The notes beneath the pieces were generated by a model. It had not been told where the DNA came from and did not search any database. It was given only the letters and a program-made list of their open reading frames with translations. Both the position numbers and the translations under genes were made by a program. A stretch of 64,000 nt of DNA, from contig NZ_QLLT01000014.1 of the NCBI RefSeq assembly GCF_003259315.1, positions 124,001 to 188,000 on the forward strand, given 5' to 3'. How positions within the stretch are numbered: position 1 is the first letter of the stretch; the number at the start of each line of letters is the position of its first letter. This document shows, piece after piece, positions 45,540 through 54,489 of the stretch. The stretch is from Kitasatospora sp. SolWspMP-SS2h (GTDB lineage: Bacteria; Actinomycetota; Actinomycetes; Streptomycetales; Streptomycetaceae).

Positions 45540-46124
45540 TCAGCGGAAGAACGCGATCCCGTCGTCCGGCAGGTCGTTGATGTCGTGGATCAGCTGCGCC
45601 GGGTTGAGCACCTTCTTCAGCTGCGCGGACATGTACGGCCGCAGCGGCACCTCGGGGGCGGCCTTCTCGCCGACCCAGAGCAGCTCGTCCTTGACCAGGC
45701 CGTAGAGCCGCTTGCCGCCGCTGTACGGGGCCGCGTCCTCGATCCGGGCGACCGCGTCGGTGGCCAGGTCGATCTGCGGCTTGCCGTCGTGCAGCTTGCC
45801 GTACCAGATCTCCACGGTGCCGTCGTCGCGGACCGAGGAGACCTCGATCTCGCGCTCGCCGCTGGTGCCGTGCTGGTTGCTGGTCACCCGCCAGAAGGAG
45901 TGCTCGGTCTCCAGCGGGCGGACCTTCTCCCCCTGCTCGTCCAGCACCCAGGTGCGGGAGCGGAACTCCAGGAAGGGACGGCCGTCGTGCCGGAAGACGA
46001 TCTCCTGGCCGAAGTTGCACTTCTCGCTGCCGGGGAAGTCGTGGACGCCCGCGCCCTCCCAGGTGCCGAGGAGGAAGGCGAGCGGGACGACGTCGCGGTG
46101 GAGGTCGGAAGGAATCTCGATCAT
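45540..46124 (-). CDS. Nitrobindin-like/FABP family protein
   Basis: 194 residues. LLGTWEGAGVHDFPG is the GxWxGxG nitrobindin β-barrel signature. In heme-binding nitrobindins a histidine near the C-terminus (pattern P-x-x-H-L-x-A-x-L) binds iron; here the segment reads PLRPYMSAQLKKV, with Tyr instead, so heme binding is doubtful. Orthologous position to M. tuberculosis Rv0813c (recalled). ATG at 46124. It lies 87 bases upstream of the nur start; same strand. Confidence 0.87.
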   Translation of the reverse strand: MIEIPSDLHRDVVPLAFLLGTWEGAGVHDFPGSEKCNFGQEIVFRHDGRPFLEFRSRTWVLDEQGEKVRPLETEHSFWRVTSNQHGTSGEREIEVSSVRDDGTVEIWYGKLHDGKPQIDLATDAVARIEDAAPYSGGKRLYGLVKDELLWVGEKAAPEVPLRPYMSAQLKKVLNPAQLIHDINDLPDDGIAFFR

Positions 46125-46175
46125 GGTCCTGGCTGGTGTCGTCGGACGGTTACCGGGTCAACCGTACGGCAGTCG

Positions 46176-46283
46176 TCAGCGCTGGCCCTGGTAGAGCTTC
46201 ATGACGGAGAAGATGGCGAACCAGGTGATCAGCACGGCCATCAGAGCCAGCAGGCTGTCGAAGAAGATCTCAAGACCGGACAC
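46176..46283 (-). CDS. 35-residue single-span membrane protein
   Basis: The minus strand encodes VSGLEIFFDSLLALMAVLI followed by TWFAIFSVMKLYQGQR and a stop. A GTG start is preceded by GGGAG at six bases. The central hydrophobic stretch is long enough to span the membrane once, and the short C-terminus is basic. Too short for ordinary ORF calling, but the SD, GC3 and composition are those of a real gene. It lies between the FABP and DsrE genes. Function unknown; such peptides often bind a larger membrane partner. Confidence 0.7.
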   Translation of the reverse strand: MSGLEIFFDSLLALMAVLITWFAIFSVMKLYQGQR

Positions 46284-46366
46284 GGTGCGCTCCCAGGGGC
46301 GGGTTCGACGGGCTGTGGTACGGCGCGAGTCTATCCGGCGCCCCTCGCGCCCGTAGTCTCTGGGGC

Positions 46367-46729
46367 ATGTCGAAGAAGCTGGTCATCAAGGTCACCGCCG
46401 GGGCGGACGCCCCCGAACGCTGCTCGCAGGCCTTCACGGTCGCCTCGGTCGCCGTCGCCAGCGGCGTGCCGGTCTCGCTCTGGCTGACCGGCGAGTCCGC
46501 CTGGTTCGCCCTGCCCGGGAGGGCCGCCGAGTTCGAGCTGCCGCACTCCGCGCCGCTGCCGGACCTGCTGGAGGCCGTCCTGGCGGCCGGGAGCGTCACC
46601 CTGTGCACCCAGTGCGCGGCGCGCCGGGACATCGCGCAGGCCGACGTGATCGAGGGCGTGCGGATCGCCGGCGCGCAGGTGTTCCTGTCCGAGGTGATGG
46701 CGGACGACGCCCGGGCGCTGGTCTACTGA
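46367..46729 (+). CDS. DsrE family protein
   Basis: 120 residues. MSKKLVIKVTAGADAPERCSQAFTVA is the DsrE start; VTLCTQCAARRDI contains two cysteines in CTQC, and IAGAQVFLSEVMADDARAL the C-terminal β-α unit. Members move sulfur or bind partners in sulfur trafficking. ATG at 46367. Its 3' end overlaps the convergent DUF3099 gene by seven bases. Confidence 0.88.
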   Translation: MSKKLVIKVTAGADAPERCSQAFTVASVAVASGVPVSLWLTGESAWFALPGRAAEFELPHSAPLPDLLEAVLAAGSVTLCTQCAARRDIAQADVIEGVRIAGAQVFLSEVMADDARALVY

Positions 46730-47004
46730 CGCTCCTCCGGGGGCTCGCGGTCCGGCGCGTCCCGGTCGTGGCCGCGCCGCTCCCAGCGCGGGTCGTCCCA
46801 GCGCGGGTCGTTCCACCAGTCGTCGTCGCGGTCGCGCCGGTTGGCGAGGACGGCGGCCACCGGCGGGATCACCATGGCGACCGCGCACATGCCGATGGCG
46901 GCGCCGACCGACCAGAAGCGCACCACGCCCCAGGCGAGGACGAACAGGGTCAGGCAGACGCCCATCATCACGAAGTAGCGCACGTGCCGTCGATGTGCCT
47001 GCAC
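46723..47004 (-). CDS. DUF3099 membrane protein
   Basis: 93 residues with two membrane helices (VMMGVCLTLFVLAWGVVRFW and GAAIGMCAVAMVIPPVAAVL), then a Trp/Asp/Arg-rich soluble tail (DDDWWNDPRWDDPRWERRG). DUF3099 is an actinobacterial family of unknown function. The GTG at 47004 follows a TACCCT -10-like hexamer by about seven bases, so the transcript is probably leaderless. Convergent overlap with dsrE. Confidence 0.82.
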   Translation of the reverse strand: MQAHRRHVRYFVMMGVCLTLFVLAWGVVRFWSVGAAIGMCAVAMVIPPVAAVLANRRDRDDDWWNDPRWDDPRWERRGHDRDAPDREPPEERQ

Positions 47005-47018
47005 CCCTCCAGGGTAGG

Positions 47019-47059
47019 CCGCGGGGCCCCGGCCGTTGAAGACGGCCGGGGCCCCGCGG
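47019..47059 (-). terminator. Terminator of the sseA-sseC operon
   Basis: Perfect 18-bp arms CCGCGGGGCCCCGGCCGT (47019-47036) and their complement (47042-47059), loop TGAAG, 23 bases past the DUF1416 stop codon. Confidence 0.92.
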
Positions 47060-47081
47060 TGCACCGCCTAGTGCGGTCGTC

Positions 47082-47372
47082 TCAGACCGCGATCGCGACC
47101 TCGGTGAACTCGCCCTGGGTGGCGACCACCTGGCGGTCCACGGTGGCGCCGGGCACCAGGGCCCGCAGCGTCCACTTGCCCGGGCGGGCGAAGAACCGGA
47201 ACTGGCCGGTCGCCGAGGTCGGGACCTCGGCCGTGAACTCGCCGTTCTCGTCGAGCAGCCGCACGTAGCCGTTGACCGGCTCGTCGTTGCGGGTCACGGA
47301 ACCCTGGATGATCGTCTCGTTGGCCACGTCAACTCCTGCCAGGTCCGGGCCGCCGGCCTTCGCACCGCACAT
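47082..47372 (-). CDS. sseC: DUF1416 family protein (SseC)
   Basis: 96 residues, β-rich: MCGAKAGGPDLAGVDV, then IIQGSVTRNDEPVNGYVRLLDENGEF, FRFFARPGKWTLRAL. DUF1416/SseC genes accompany rhodanese-type sulfurtransferases in actinobacteria (sseC2-cysA2 in M. tuberculosis). A Cys at position 2 may be processed to the N-terminus. It begins 39 bases after the sseA stop. Role unknown beyond its link with sulfur metabolism. Confidence 0.88.
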   Translation of the reverse strand: MCGAKAGGPDLAGVDVANETIIQGSVTRNDEPVNGYVRLLDENGEFTAEVPTSATGQFRFFARPGKWTLRALVPGATVDRQVVATQGEFTEVAIAV

Positions 47373-47411
47373 GTCTGTCTCCCTCGTCCTTGCCGTCGTG
47401 CGAGCCGGAGC

Positions 47412-48245
47412 TCAGTTGCCGAGCTCGATCGGCACGCCGACCAGGCTGCCGTACTCGGTCCACGAACCGTCGTAGTTCTTGACGTTCTCCTGGCCGAGCA
47501 GCTCGTGCAGCACGAACCAGGTGAGCGCGGAGCGCTCGCCGATCCGGCAGTACGCGATGGTGTCGGTGGCCAGGTCGACGCCCTCGGCCTCGTAGAGCGC
47601 CTTGAGCTCGTCGTCGCTCTTGAAGGTGCCGTCGTCGTTGGCGTTCTTCGCCCACGGGATGTTCTTGGCGGACGGGACGTGGCCCGGGCGCTGCGACTGC
47701 TCCTGCGGGAGGTGGGCCGGGGCGAGCAGCTTGCCGGAGAACTCGTCGGGCGAGCGGACGTCGACCAGGTTCAGGCTGCCGATCGCGTTGACCACGTCGT
47801 CGCGGAAGGCGCGGATCGAGGAGTCGGCCGGCTGCGCGGTGTACTGGGTGGCGGCCCGCTCGGGCTGCTCGACGACCAGCTCGCGGGAGTCGAGCTCCCA
47901 CTTCTTGCGGCCGCCGTCCAGCAGGCGGACGTCGCCGTGGCCGTACAGCTTGAAGTACCAGTAGGCGTAGGACGCGAACCAGTTGTTGTTGCCGCCGTAG
48001 AGGACCACGGTGTCGTCGTTGGCGATGCCCTTGGCGGACAGCAGCGCCTCGAAGCCGGCCTGGTCGATGAAGTCGCGGCGGACCGGGTCCTGGAGGTCCT
48101 TCTTCCAGTCGATCCGGACCGCGTTGCGGATGTGGTTCTTGTCGTAGGCGGCCGTGTCCTCGTCGACCTCGACGATGACGACCTTCGGGTCGTCCAGGTG
48201 GGCCTGGACCCAGTCGGCGTCGACCAGGACGTCGCTGCGGCTCAT
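47412..48245 (-). CDS. sseA: Thiosulfate sulfurtransferase (rhodanese)
   Basis: 277 residues, two rhodanese domains. The catalytic cysteine is in DTIAYCRIGERSALTWFVL. The N-terminal domain (DPKVVIVEVDEDTAAYDKNHI) is inactive, as usual. It transfers sulfane sulfur from thiosulfate to cyanide or other thiols. Paired with sseC as in mycobacteria. A cysteine-rich leader peptide 220 bases upstream points to cysteine-dependent attenuation. ATG at 48245. Confidence 0.93.
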   Translation of the reverse strand: MSRSDVLVDADWVQAHLDDPKVVIVEVDEDTAAYDKNHIRNAVRIDWKKDLQDPVRRDFIDQAGFEALLSAKGIANDDTVVLYGGNNNWFASYAYWYFKLYGHGDVRLLDGGRKKWELDSRELVVEQPERAATQYTAQPADSSIRAFRDDVVNAIGSLNLVDVRSPDEFSGKLLAPAHLPQEQSQRPGHVPSAKNIPWAKNANDDGTFKSDDELKALYEAEGVDLATDTIAYCRIGERSALTWFVLHELLGQENVKNYDGSWTEYGSLVGVPIELGN

Positions 48246-48467
48246 GTGGGTTCTCCATCCGGGGGCGGTTGGCGGAAGGCTTCGGGAGTGCTCCGGGCCG
48301 TGCGCGTCCGCACGTCCGTCCGCATGCTGGGACGGAGGTGGGTGCGGCTTCGGCCGGGGTGGATCGGTGGGGTTCTCGCCGCTCCGGACGCACCGGTGCC
48401 CGTGGCTACCGGTTCGCGGCGTCGGAGCGGGGCGGACGTGCCGGGAGTACGGGGCGCGACCGCCGGG

Positions 48468-48548
48468 TCAGCGCATTCGACACAGGCAGCTCGACACGCG
48501 GCAGTGGTCTACCGCCCGCCGCTTCGTGAGGTCCGCCTGTCGCTTCAT
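48468..48548 (-). CDS. Cysteine-rich leader peptide of the sseA operon
   Basis: 26 codons on the minus strand: MKRQADLTKRRAVDHCRVSS then CLCRMR and a stop. The C-terminal HCRVSSCLCR cluster is a known actinobacterial leader-peptide pattern seen upstream of sulfur-assimilation genes. A TAGCAT hexamer about ten bases before the ATG suggests a leaderless mRNA. Ribosome stalling on the three Cys codons under cysteine limitation could alter readthrough into sseA, as shown for polycysteine sORFs in mycobacteria. It is too short for ordinary gene calling. Confidence 0.8.
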   Translation of the reverse strand: MKRQADLTKRRAVDHCRVSSCLCRMR

Positions 48549-48743
48549 GACCACGATGCTAGGGACTCGGAGGGGGCGCTGTCATCATTGTGTCGAATGT
48601 TGAGACCGGATCATCCGCATGGTGGGATTTACCGATTTCCGCCCTCGGCCGGAGCGGCCCGGGCCCGGTGCGGGGACCGGGCGGACGGGTGATTCGGGGC
48701 GTTCCGACGGCCGGCCTGGACAGCCCGTCTCGCCCAGCGGACG

Positions 48744-49415
48744 CTAGTGGCCGAGCGTGGTGCCGGGGGCGAGGGTGAAGCGCAGCCGGACGCCGTCCTG
48801 CTCCGGGGTGGCCTCGGCCAGGGCGAGGCCGGTCGGCAGGCCGGTCAGGGCGAACCGCTGGGGCTTCAGCAGGTCGCCGGCCAGGCCGTTCAACTTGGAG
48901 GCCGCGCCGGTGAGTTGGAGGTTGTCCACGATCACCTGGTTGCCCTCGCTGCGCAGTCGGCCCTCGACCGAGCCGCCCGGCACCTCGGCCTTCACCTTGC
49001 CCGGGCCCGCGTACGCCAGGGTGAGCCGGCCGCCGCCCACCATGAACTTCGACAGGTCCCGGTAGTCGATCACGCCCCGGCCGTCGCCGTGCCCGACGGT
49101 GACGCCCCGGTAGGAGTCGGTGAACTTCACGTCCGACAGGTCGGCCCGGAAGGCGTGCACGGTCACCGTCTCGCGGCCGTCGGTCACGGTCATCCCGTCC
49201 GAGCTCATCGTGACCTTGTCCAGCTCGCCCGCCAGCGCGCTGGTCAAGAACGGGAAGTCGTCGATGCTGACGTCCGGCTTGGTGGTCATCCAGCCCGAGG
49301 AGACGGCCGCGTCCGCCGCCTGGTCCTCCGCGACCCCGACGGCTATCCGGTCGGCGCCGACCAGCAGCCCGGCCACCACCCCCAGGCCGATCAGCAACTT
49401 CACCGAGCCGTGCAT
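48744..49415 (-). CDS. DUF2993 (LmeA-like) exported lipid-binding protein
   Basis: 223 residues. One N-terminal membrane helix or signal (VKLLIGLGVVAGLLVGADRI) is followed by the DUF2993 domain (VSIDDFPFLTSALAGELDKV, GVTVGHGDGRGVIDYRDLSKF). In mycobacteria LmeA is a periplasmic phosphoinositide-binding protein for lipomannan elongation; the wider family binds lipids. It sits near glnR as Rv0817c does near Rv0818. ATG at 49415 preceded by GGGGGAG at four bases. Confidence 0.85.
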   Translation of the reverse strand: MHGSVKLLIGLGVVAGLLVGADRIAVGVAEDQAADAAVSSGWMTTKPDVSIDDFPFLTSALAGELDKVTMSSDGMTVTDGRETVTVHAFRADLSDVKFTDSYRGVTVGHGDGRGVIDYRDLSKFMVGGGRLTLAYAGPGKVKAEVPGGSVEGRLRSEGNQVIVDNLQLTGAASKLNGLAGDLLKPQRFALTGLPTGLALAEATPEQDGVRLRFTLAPGTTLGH

Positions 49416-49537
49416 CGCACTCCCCCAGCAGACGGTCGATCCGACGTCCGTTCGGAGACGAACGGCATTCGGGCTACGGACATAGGGACGATCGCACGCA
49501 TGCCCCAGTTCCGGAACGGCAGCCGGGGAACCGGTGA

Positions 49538-49861
49538 TCAGCCTCCGGCGAACGGCGGCAGCACCTCGACCGTCCAGCCCGCGGACAGCGGCACCCCGGC
49601 GTGGTCCCGGCCGCCGGTCTGCTCGCCGTCCAGCAGGAACGAGCACACCCCCAGCAGCCGCAGCAGCTCCGGCCGGTCGGCGTGCGCGGCGCGCACCGCG
49701 GCCAGCGCCCCGGCCAGCGTCGCGGCCTCGATGGCCTCCTCGGCCCGGCCGGCCGCGGACTTGGCGGCGGCCCAGTAGCGCACCGTCCCGCTCACTCGTC
49801 CGGGTGAGCCGGCGGCGGCGGGTTCCCCGGCGGCGGTGCGTGCTTCGGCGGTCGCGGTCAC
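49538..49861 (-). CDS. MoaD/ThiS family protein ending in Gly-Gly
   Basis: 107 residues. After about 20 variable residues comes the ubiquitin-like domain: VSGTVRYWAAAKSAAGRAEE, VCSFLLDGE and a C-terminal TVEVLPPFAGG with the diglycine exposed. It may act as the small subunit of molybdopterin synthase or another sulfur carrier. GTG start with GAGAGGGG six bases upstream. Divergent from glnR; upstream of the LmeA-like gene on the same strand. The residues before the domain are poorly conserved-looking. Confidence 0.8.
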   Translation of the reverse strand: MTATAEARTAAGEPAAAGSPGRVSGTVRYWAAAKSAAGRAEEAIEAATLAGALAAVRAAHADRPELLRLLGVCSFLLDGEQTGGRDHAGVPLSAGWTVEVLPPFAGG

Positions 49862-50287
49862 GGCAACCCCTCTCGACGGTCCTCGCCCGGTACGGCGGCC
49901 GGCCCGGTGCCGGCCGGCCCACCCGTGGAATCGGGGTACACGTACGGTGCGGCCGGTGCGGCCCCCATCATCGCGCGCTCCCCCCACCCGGAGGCAAACC
50001 CCCCGGGCCGCGCCGCCCCGCCGGAGCGGCGCGCCCCACGGCCCGGAGCGCCGATCGCTGCCGCGCGCCCCGCCCGCGCCTCTCCCCAGGCCGCAGCCGG
50101 TCGGCTATCCTCGAACCCGATGAGGGATCCGGGCAGAGTCGCCCCCGGGTCCTTTCGTGCTTTCAGGACGCCATACGGACGTTCTTGCGAACGGTGCCCC
50201 ACCCGCACCCGCCGCCGGAACACCACCGCCGCGGGCCGCACGACGAGGTGCGCACCCCGGGACGGGACCAGACCGGAGGGTACGCCG
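49862..50287. other. Intergenic region upstream of the glnR leader ORF
   Basis: About 430 bases without a supported gene. A TATCCT -10-like hexamer (50102-50107) in a CGGCTATCCTCG context could be the glnR promoter, leaving a long 5' leader. No clear operator palindrome was found by eye. Confidence 0.5.
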
Positions 50288-50464
50288 ATGGACGGGGCAC
50301 CAGCGGGACGCCAGGGGTTGCGGGACCCCGGGCGAGCCACCGCCGCGCCGCCCGCCGACGCCCCCGCCGACCCGGTCGGCGTTCCCCCCACCCTGTACCG
50401 CGGCCACCGCTCTCCCCGGCGGCCGCGACCGCGACGACCCGGAAAGGGGACTAACCGGGTATGA
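50288..50464 (+). CDS. Possible 58-residue leader ORF overlapping glnR
   Basis: ATG at 50288 with GGAGGG seven bases upstream; the TGA overlaps the glnR ATG (ATGA). The predicted peptide is Pro/Arg/Gly-rich ([15 protein letters not shown] at the start, basic [17 protein letters not shown] at the end). GC at third positions is lower than in neighbouring genes, so it may be spurious. If translated, it would couple translation to glnR. Confidence 0.35.
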   Translation: MDGAPAGRQGLRDPGRATAAPPADAPADPVGVPPTLYRGHRSPRRPRPRRPGKGTNRV

Positions 50465-51192
50465 GTTCTCTGCTCCTGCTGACGAACGCCCTGCAACCCT
50501 CCGCCGAGGTGCTGCCCGCCCTCGGGCTGCTGCTGCACAGCGTCCGGGTGGCCCCCGCCGAGGGGTCCGCCCTGGTCGACACCCCGAGCGCCGACGTGAT
50601 CCTGGTGGACGGCCGGCGCGACCTGCCGCAGATCCGCAGCCTGTGCCAGCTGCTGCGCTCCACCGGCATCGGCAGCCCGCTGATCCTGGTGGTCACCGAG
50701 GGCGGCCTCGCCGCCGTCACCGCCGAGTGGGGCATCGACGACGTGCTGCTCGACACCGCCGGACCGGCCGAGGTCGAGGCCCGGCTGCGGCTGGCCCTCG
50801 GGCGGCTGAACGCGGCCACCGACGACAGCCCGATGGAGATCCGCAACGGCGACCTCTCGGTCGACGAGGCCACCTACTCCGCCAAGCTCAAGGGCCGCGT
50901 CCTCGACCTCACCTTCAAGGAGTTCGAGCTGCTCAAGTACCTGGCCCAGCACCCCGGCCGGGTCTTCACCCGGGCCCAGCTGCTCCAGGAGGTGTGGGGC
51001 TACGACTACTTCGGCGGCACCCGCACCGTGGACGTCCACGTCCGCCGGCTGCGGGCCAAGCTCGGGGTCGAGAACGAGCAGCTGATCGGCACCGTCCGCA
51101 ACGTCGGCTACCGGTTCGTGGTGCCCGAGCGGCCCGAGAAGGGGCCGGAGCGGGCCGAGCCGAACCGCACCGGCGCCGCCCGCGAGCACTGA
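50461..51192 (+). CDS. glnR: Nitrogen response regulator GlnR
   Basis: 243 residues, OmpR-type. [21 protein letters not shown] starts the atypical receiver domain (orphan; no kinase gene beside it), and the C-terminal winged helix is [20 protein letters not shown] to [15 protein letters not shown]. GlnR is the global activator/repressor of nitrogen genes (glnA, amtB, nirB) in Streptomyces and mycobacteria. Sequence matches my memory of S. coelicolor GlnR closely. AAAGGGGA lies about 11 bases upstream of the ATG, and a possible leader ORF overlaps it. Confidence 0.95.
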   Translation: MSSLLLLTNALQPSAEVLPALGLLLHSVRVAPAEGSALVDTPSADVILVDGRRDLPQIRSLCQLLRSTGIGSPLILVVTEGGLAAVTAEWGIDDVLLDTAGPAEVEARLRLALGRLNAATDDSPMEIRNGDLSVDEATYSAKLKGRVLDLTFKEFELLKYLAQHPGRVFTRAQLLQEVWGYDYFGGTRTVDVHVRRLRAKLGVENEQLIGTVRNVGYRFVVPERPEKGPERAEPNRTGAAREH

Positions 51193-51318
51193 CGCACGGC
51201 CGGGCGGGCCGCACCGCGGAAACACTCGCCCGGCTTTGCCCGGATCGCTCCCGAAACCGCCGTCCCACCAGGTGTCACCCCGGGCCGGACCGGCGAACCA
51301 CCCGCGTAGACTCCCCCC

Positions 51319-52371
51319 GTGGCCAAGGTGACGCGCGACGACGTAGCCCGACTGGCTGGCACCTCGACCGCGGTCGTCAGCTATGTGATCAACAACGGTC
51401 CCCGGCCGGTCGCCCCGGCCACCAGGGAGAAGGTGCTCGCCGCGATCGAGCAGCTCGGGTACCGGCCGAACTCGGTCGCCCAGGCGATGGCCTCCCGGCG
51501 CACCAACCTGATCGGCATGGTCGTCCCCGACGCCCGGCAGCCGTTCTTCGCGGAGATGGCGCACGCCGTGGAACGCGCCGCCTCCGAGCGCGGCAAGCTG
51601 GTGCTGATCGGCAACTCCGACTACGTGGACGACCGCGAGGTGCACTACGTCCGGGCCTTCCTCGGGATGCGGGTCTCCGGCCTGATCCTGGTCAGCCAGG
51701 GCCCCTCGCAGCGCGCCGCCGAGGAGTTCGCCGCCATGGAGGGCGCCAAGGTGGTGCTGCTGCACCGCCGCCCCGAGGCGATCGACGACGTCGCCGTGGT
51801 CACCGACGACGTCGGCGGCTCCGAACTGGTCGTCCGCCACCTGCTGGAGGAGCACGGCCACCCGTACGTGGCCTGCTTCGGCGGCCCGGTCGAGTCCCCC
51901 GCCCCCGGCGACCCGGTGATCGACCACGTGGCCGGCTGGGAGCTGGCCATGACCGCGCACGGCCTGCCCACCGAGCCGTACCTGGTGGACGCCCCGTTCC
52001 ACCGCTACGGCGCCTACCAGGTCGCGCTGGAGCTGCTCGGCTCCGACCGGCGCCCGCCGGCGATCTTCTGCTCCACCGACGACCAGGCGATCGGCGTGCT
52101 GCGGGCCGCCACCGAACTCGGCCTGCGCGTCCCCGAGGACCTCGCGGTGGCCGGCTTCGACGACATCCCCGAGGCCGCCTTCGCCTCCCCGCCGCTGACC
52201 ACCGTCGCCTCCGACCGGGACGCGATGGCCCGGGCCGCCGTCGACCTGGTCCTCGACGACTCGCTGATGGTGCCCGGCAGCGACACCGAGCGGGTCCGCA
52301 AGTTCCCGTCGCGCCTGGTCGTGCGGCGTTCCTGCGGCTGCGCCGGCGACCGGGCCGGATCTCCCGCCTGA
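51319..52371 (+). CDS. LacI family transcriptional regulator
   Basis: 350 residues. The HTH is [27 protein letters not shown], with the hinge [26 protein letters not shown], and the periplasmic-binding-type core ends RRSCGC. Ligand unknown. A TAGACT -10 (51307-51312) places the transcript start at the GTG (51319), so the mRNA is probably leaderless. Not obviously operonic with sugar genes; upstream of the S1C protease gene. Confidence 0.9.
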   Translation: MAKVTRDDVARLAGTSTAVVSYVINNGPRPVAPATREKVLAAIEQLGYRPNSVAQAMASRRTNLIGMVVPDARQPFFAEMAHAVERAASERGKLVLIGNSDYVDDREVHYVRAFLGMRVSGLILVSQGPSQRAAEEFAAMEGAKVVLLHRRPEAIDDVAVVTDDVGGSELVVRHLLEEHGHPYVACFGGPVESPAPGDPVIDHVAGWELAMTAHGLPTEPYLVDAPFHRYGAYQVALELLGSDRRPPAIFCSTDDQAIGVLRAATELGLRVPEDLAVAGFDDIPEAAFASPPLTTVASDRDAMARAAVDLVLDDSLMVPGSDTERVRKFPSRLVVRRSCGCAGDRAGSPA

Positions 52372-52460
52372 CCAGGCTTTATGAGAAGCTGACGCGCTTC
52401 TCGGGGAACCTGTACCACCCTCTCATCCGGTCTTCATGAACCGCGCGGAACGTGGTCGTC

Positions 52461-53600
52461 ATGAGCGACCAGCACCGCAACACCCAGGAGCCCCACCCCC
52501 AGGACGGCGGCGCGGGCCGGCTCGCGCCGCAGCCGCCCACCGTCCCCGCGCACCCGGCGGAGCAGCCGTACCCGCTCTATCAGGAGGCCGCCTACCCGGC
52601 GCTGCCGCCCGCGGCCCCCGCCGCCGGTGCCGGGGCCGCCGCCAGTGCCGGTGCCGGTGCCGACCAGCAGCCGCCCGCCGGGCACCGCGCCCGCCGCGGC
52701 CTGCTGCGCAGCCGGCTCGCCCTGGTCACCGCCGTCGCCGCGATCGCCGCCCTGGTCGGCGGCGTCAGCGGCGGCGCCCTGGTCGGCGACCGCTCCGGCA
52801 CCACCGGCGCGAGCAGCACCCTGGTGCGCCCGGTCTCCGCGAACGCCGACGGCAGCGCCAACGTCTCGGCGATCGCCGCCGCGGTCTCCCCCGCCGTCGT
52901 GCAGATCACCGTCAAGACCAGCGGCGGCACCGCCACCGGCACCGGCGTGGTGCTCACCGCCGACGGCCAGATCCTCACCAACTACCACGTCGTCTCCGGC
53001 GCGGTGAGCGGCGGCGGCCAGACCACCGTCACCTTCCAGGACGGCTCCACCGCCCCCGCCACCGTCACCGGCACCGACAAGTCCCTGGACACCGCCGTCA
53101 TCACCGCCTCCGGCGTCAGCGGCCTGACCACCGCCGTCCTCGGCGACTCCGACAGCACCGCCGTCGGCGACTCGGTGGTCGCCATCGGCAACCCCGAGGG
53201 GCTGACCGGCACCGTCACCTCGGGCATCGTCTCCGCCAAGAACCGGCAGGTCTCCGTCCAGGTCGACGAGAGCACCACCAGCAACAACGGCGGCTTCGGC
53301 TTCCCCGACCTGCCCGGCCGGCGCGGCTCCTCCGGCTCCGGCGGCTCGTCCGGTTCCTCCGCCGACACCGCCACCTACCAGGCCCTGCAGACCGACGCCG
53401 CGCTCAACCCCGGCAACTCCGGCGGCCCGCTGATCAACACCGCCGGCCAGGTCATCGGCCTCAACTCGGCGATGTACTCCGGCAGCGGCTCCGGCTCCGG
53501 CGGCAGCTCCGACGCCGGCAGCGTCGGGCTCGGCTTCGCCATCCCGATCAACAGCGTCAAGCAGGTGCTGTCCCAGATGCAGGCCGGCAGGACGGTCTGA
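52461..53600 (+). CDS. Membrane-anchored S1C (HtrA-like) serine protease
   Basis: 379 residues. A Pro-rich cytoplasmic N-terminus, one membrane helix ([22 protein letters not shown]), then a trypsin-fold protease outside. Triad: His in NYHVVSG, Asp in SLDTAVI, Ser in NPGNSGGPL. The C-terminus ends soon after the protease ([17 protein letters not shown]), with no PDZ domain. A Gly/Ser-rich loop interrupts the domain. Possibly controlled by the two-component pair just downstream. ATG at 52461; a GTG three codons upstream is possible. Confidence 0.88.
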   Translation: MSDQHRNTQEPHPQDGGAGRLAPQPPTVPAHPAEQPYPLYQEAAYPALPPAAPAAGAGAAASAGAGADQQPPAGHRARRGLLRSRLALVTAVAAIAALVGGVSGGALVGDRSGTTGASSTLVRPVSANADGSANVSAIAAAVSPAVVQITVKTSGGTATGTGVVLTADGQILTNYHVVSGAVSGGGQTTVTFQDGSTAPATVTGTDKSLDTAVITASGVSGLTTAVLGDSDSTAVGDSVVAIGNPEGLTGTVTSGIVSAKNRQVSVQVDESTTSNNGGFGFPDLPGRRGSSGSGGSSGSSADTATYQALQTDAALNPGNSGGPLINTAGQVIGLNSAMYSGSGSGSGGSSDAGSVGLGFAIPINSVKQVLSQMQAGRTV

Positions 53601-53715
53601 CCGCCTCCGCCGACCGCACCCCGCCGACCGACCCCCGCCGGCCGTCTCCCCCGATCCGTCCCACCCGACGGACAATGGCCAGGACCGCACCGGACTCAGA
53701 AAGGGCCCCGAGCCG

Positions 53716-54489
53716 ATGACTCCCCCCGCCGACGACCGCACCCCCGCCGAGGCCCCGGGCGGCGGCGCCCGCGTCCTCGTGGTCGACGACGAACCCGCGC
53801 TGCGCGACGCGCTGGAATCCAGCCTCGCCTTCGAGGGCTACCAGGTCGCCACCGCCACCGACGGCTACGAGGCCCTGGCCGCCGTCGAACGCGACCGCCC
53901 CGACCTGGTGCTGCTGGACATCATGATGCCCCGGATGGACGGCCTCACCGCCGTCCGCCGGATGCGCTCCCGCGGCGACACCGTGCCCGTCCTGATGCTC
54001 ACCGCCCGCGACGCCGTCGGCGACCGCGTCACCGGCCTCGACGTCGGCGCCGACGACTACCTCGCCAAGCCCTTCGAACTCGACGAGCTCCTCGCCCGGG
54101 TCCGCGCCCTGCTGCGCCGCAACGCGCTCGCCGCGGAGGCCGCCGCCCGCACCGCCGCCGACGAGGACGGCGGCGAGGTGCTGGCCTTCGGCGACCTGCG
54201 GATGAACACCGCCACCCGCGAGGTCACCCGGGACGGCACGCCCATCGAGCTCACCCGCACCGAGTTCATGCTGCTGGAGATGTTCCTCTCCCACCCGCGC
54301 CAGGTACTGACCCGGGAACAGATCCTCAAGGCCGTCTGGGGCTTCGACTTCGAGCCCTCCTCCAACTCCCTCGACGTCTACGTCATGTACCTGCGCCGCA
54401 AGACCGAGCAGCACGGCATGCCCCGGATCATCCAGACCGTCCGCGGCGTCGGCTACGCCCTGCGCGCCGCGACCGGCGCCGCGGCGTGA
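53716..54489 (+). CDS. OmpR-family response regulator (MprA-like)
   Basis: 257 residues. Receiver domain with phospho-acceptor Asp in [13 protein letters not shown], conserved Lys in [16 protein letters not shown]-terminal winged helix [20 protein letters not shown] to [16 protein letters not shown]. It is followed by its histidine kinase with a four-base overlap. ATG at 53716. The nearby protease suggests envelope-stress control, by analogy with MprAB-PepD in mycobacteria. Confidence 0.92.
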   Translation: MTPPADDRTPAEAPGGGARVLVVDDEPALRDALESSLAFEGYQVATATDGYEALAAVERDRPDLVLLDIMMPRMDGLTAVRRMRSRGDTVPVLMLTARDAVGDRVTGLDVGADDYLAKPFELDELLARVRALLRRNALAAEAAARTAADEDGGEVLAFGDLRMNTATREVTRDGTPIELTRTEFMLLEMFLSHPRQVLTREQILKAVWGFDFEPSSNSLDVYVMYLRRKTEQHGMPRIIQTVRGVGYALRAATGAAA

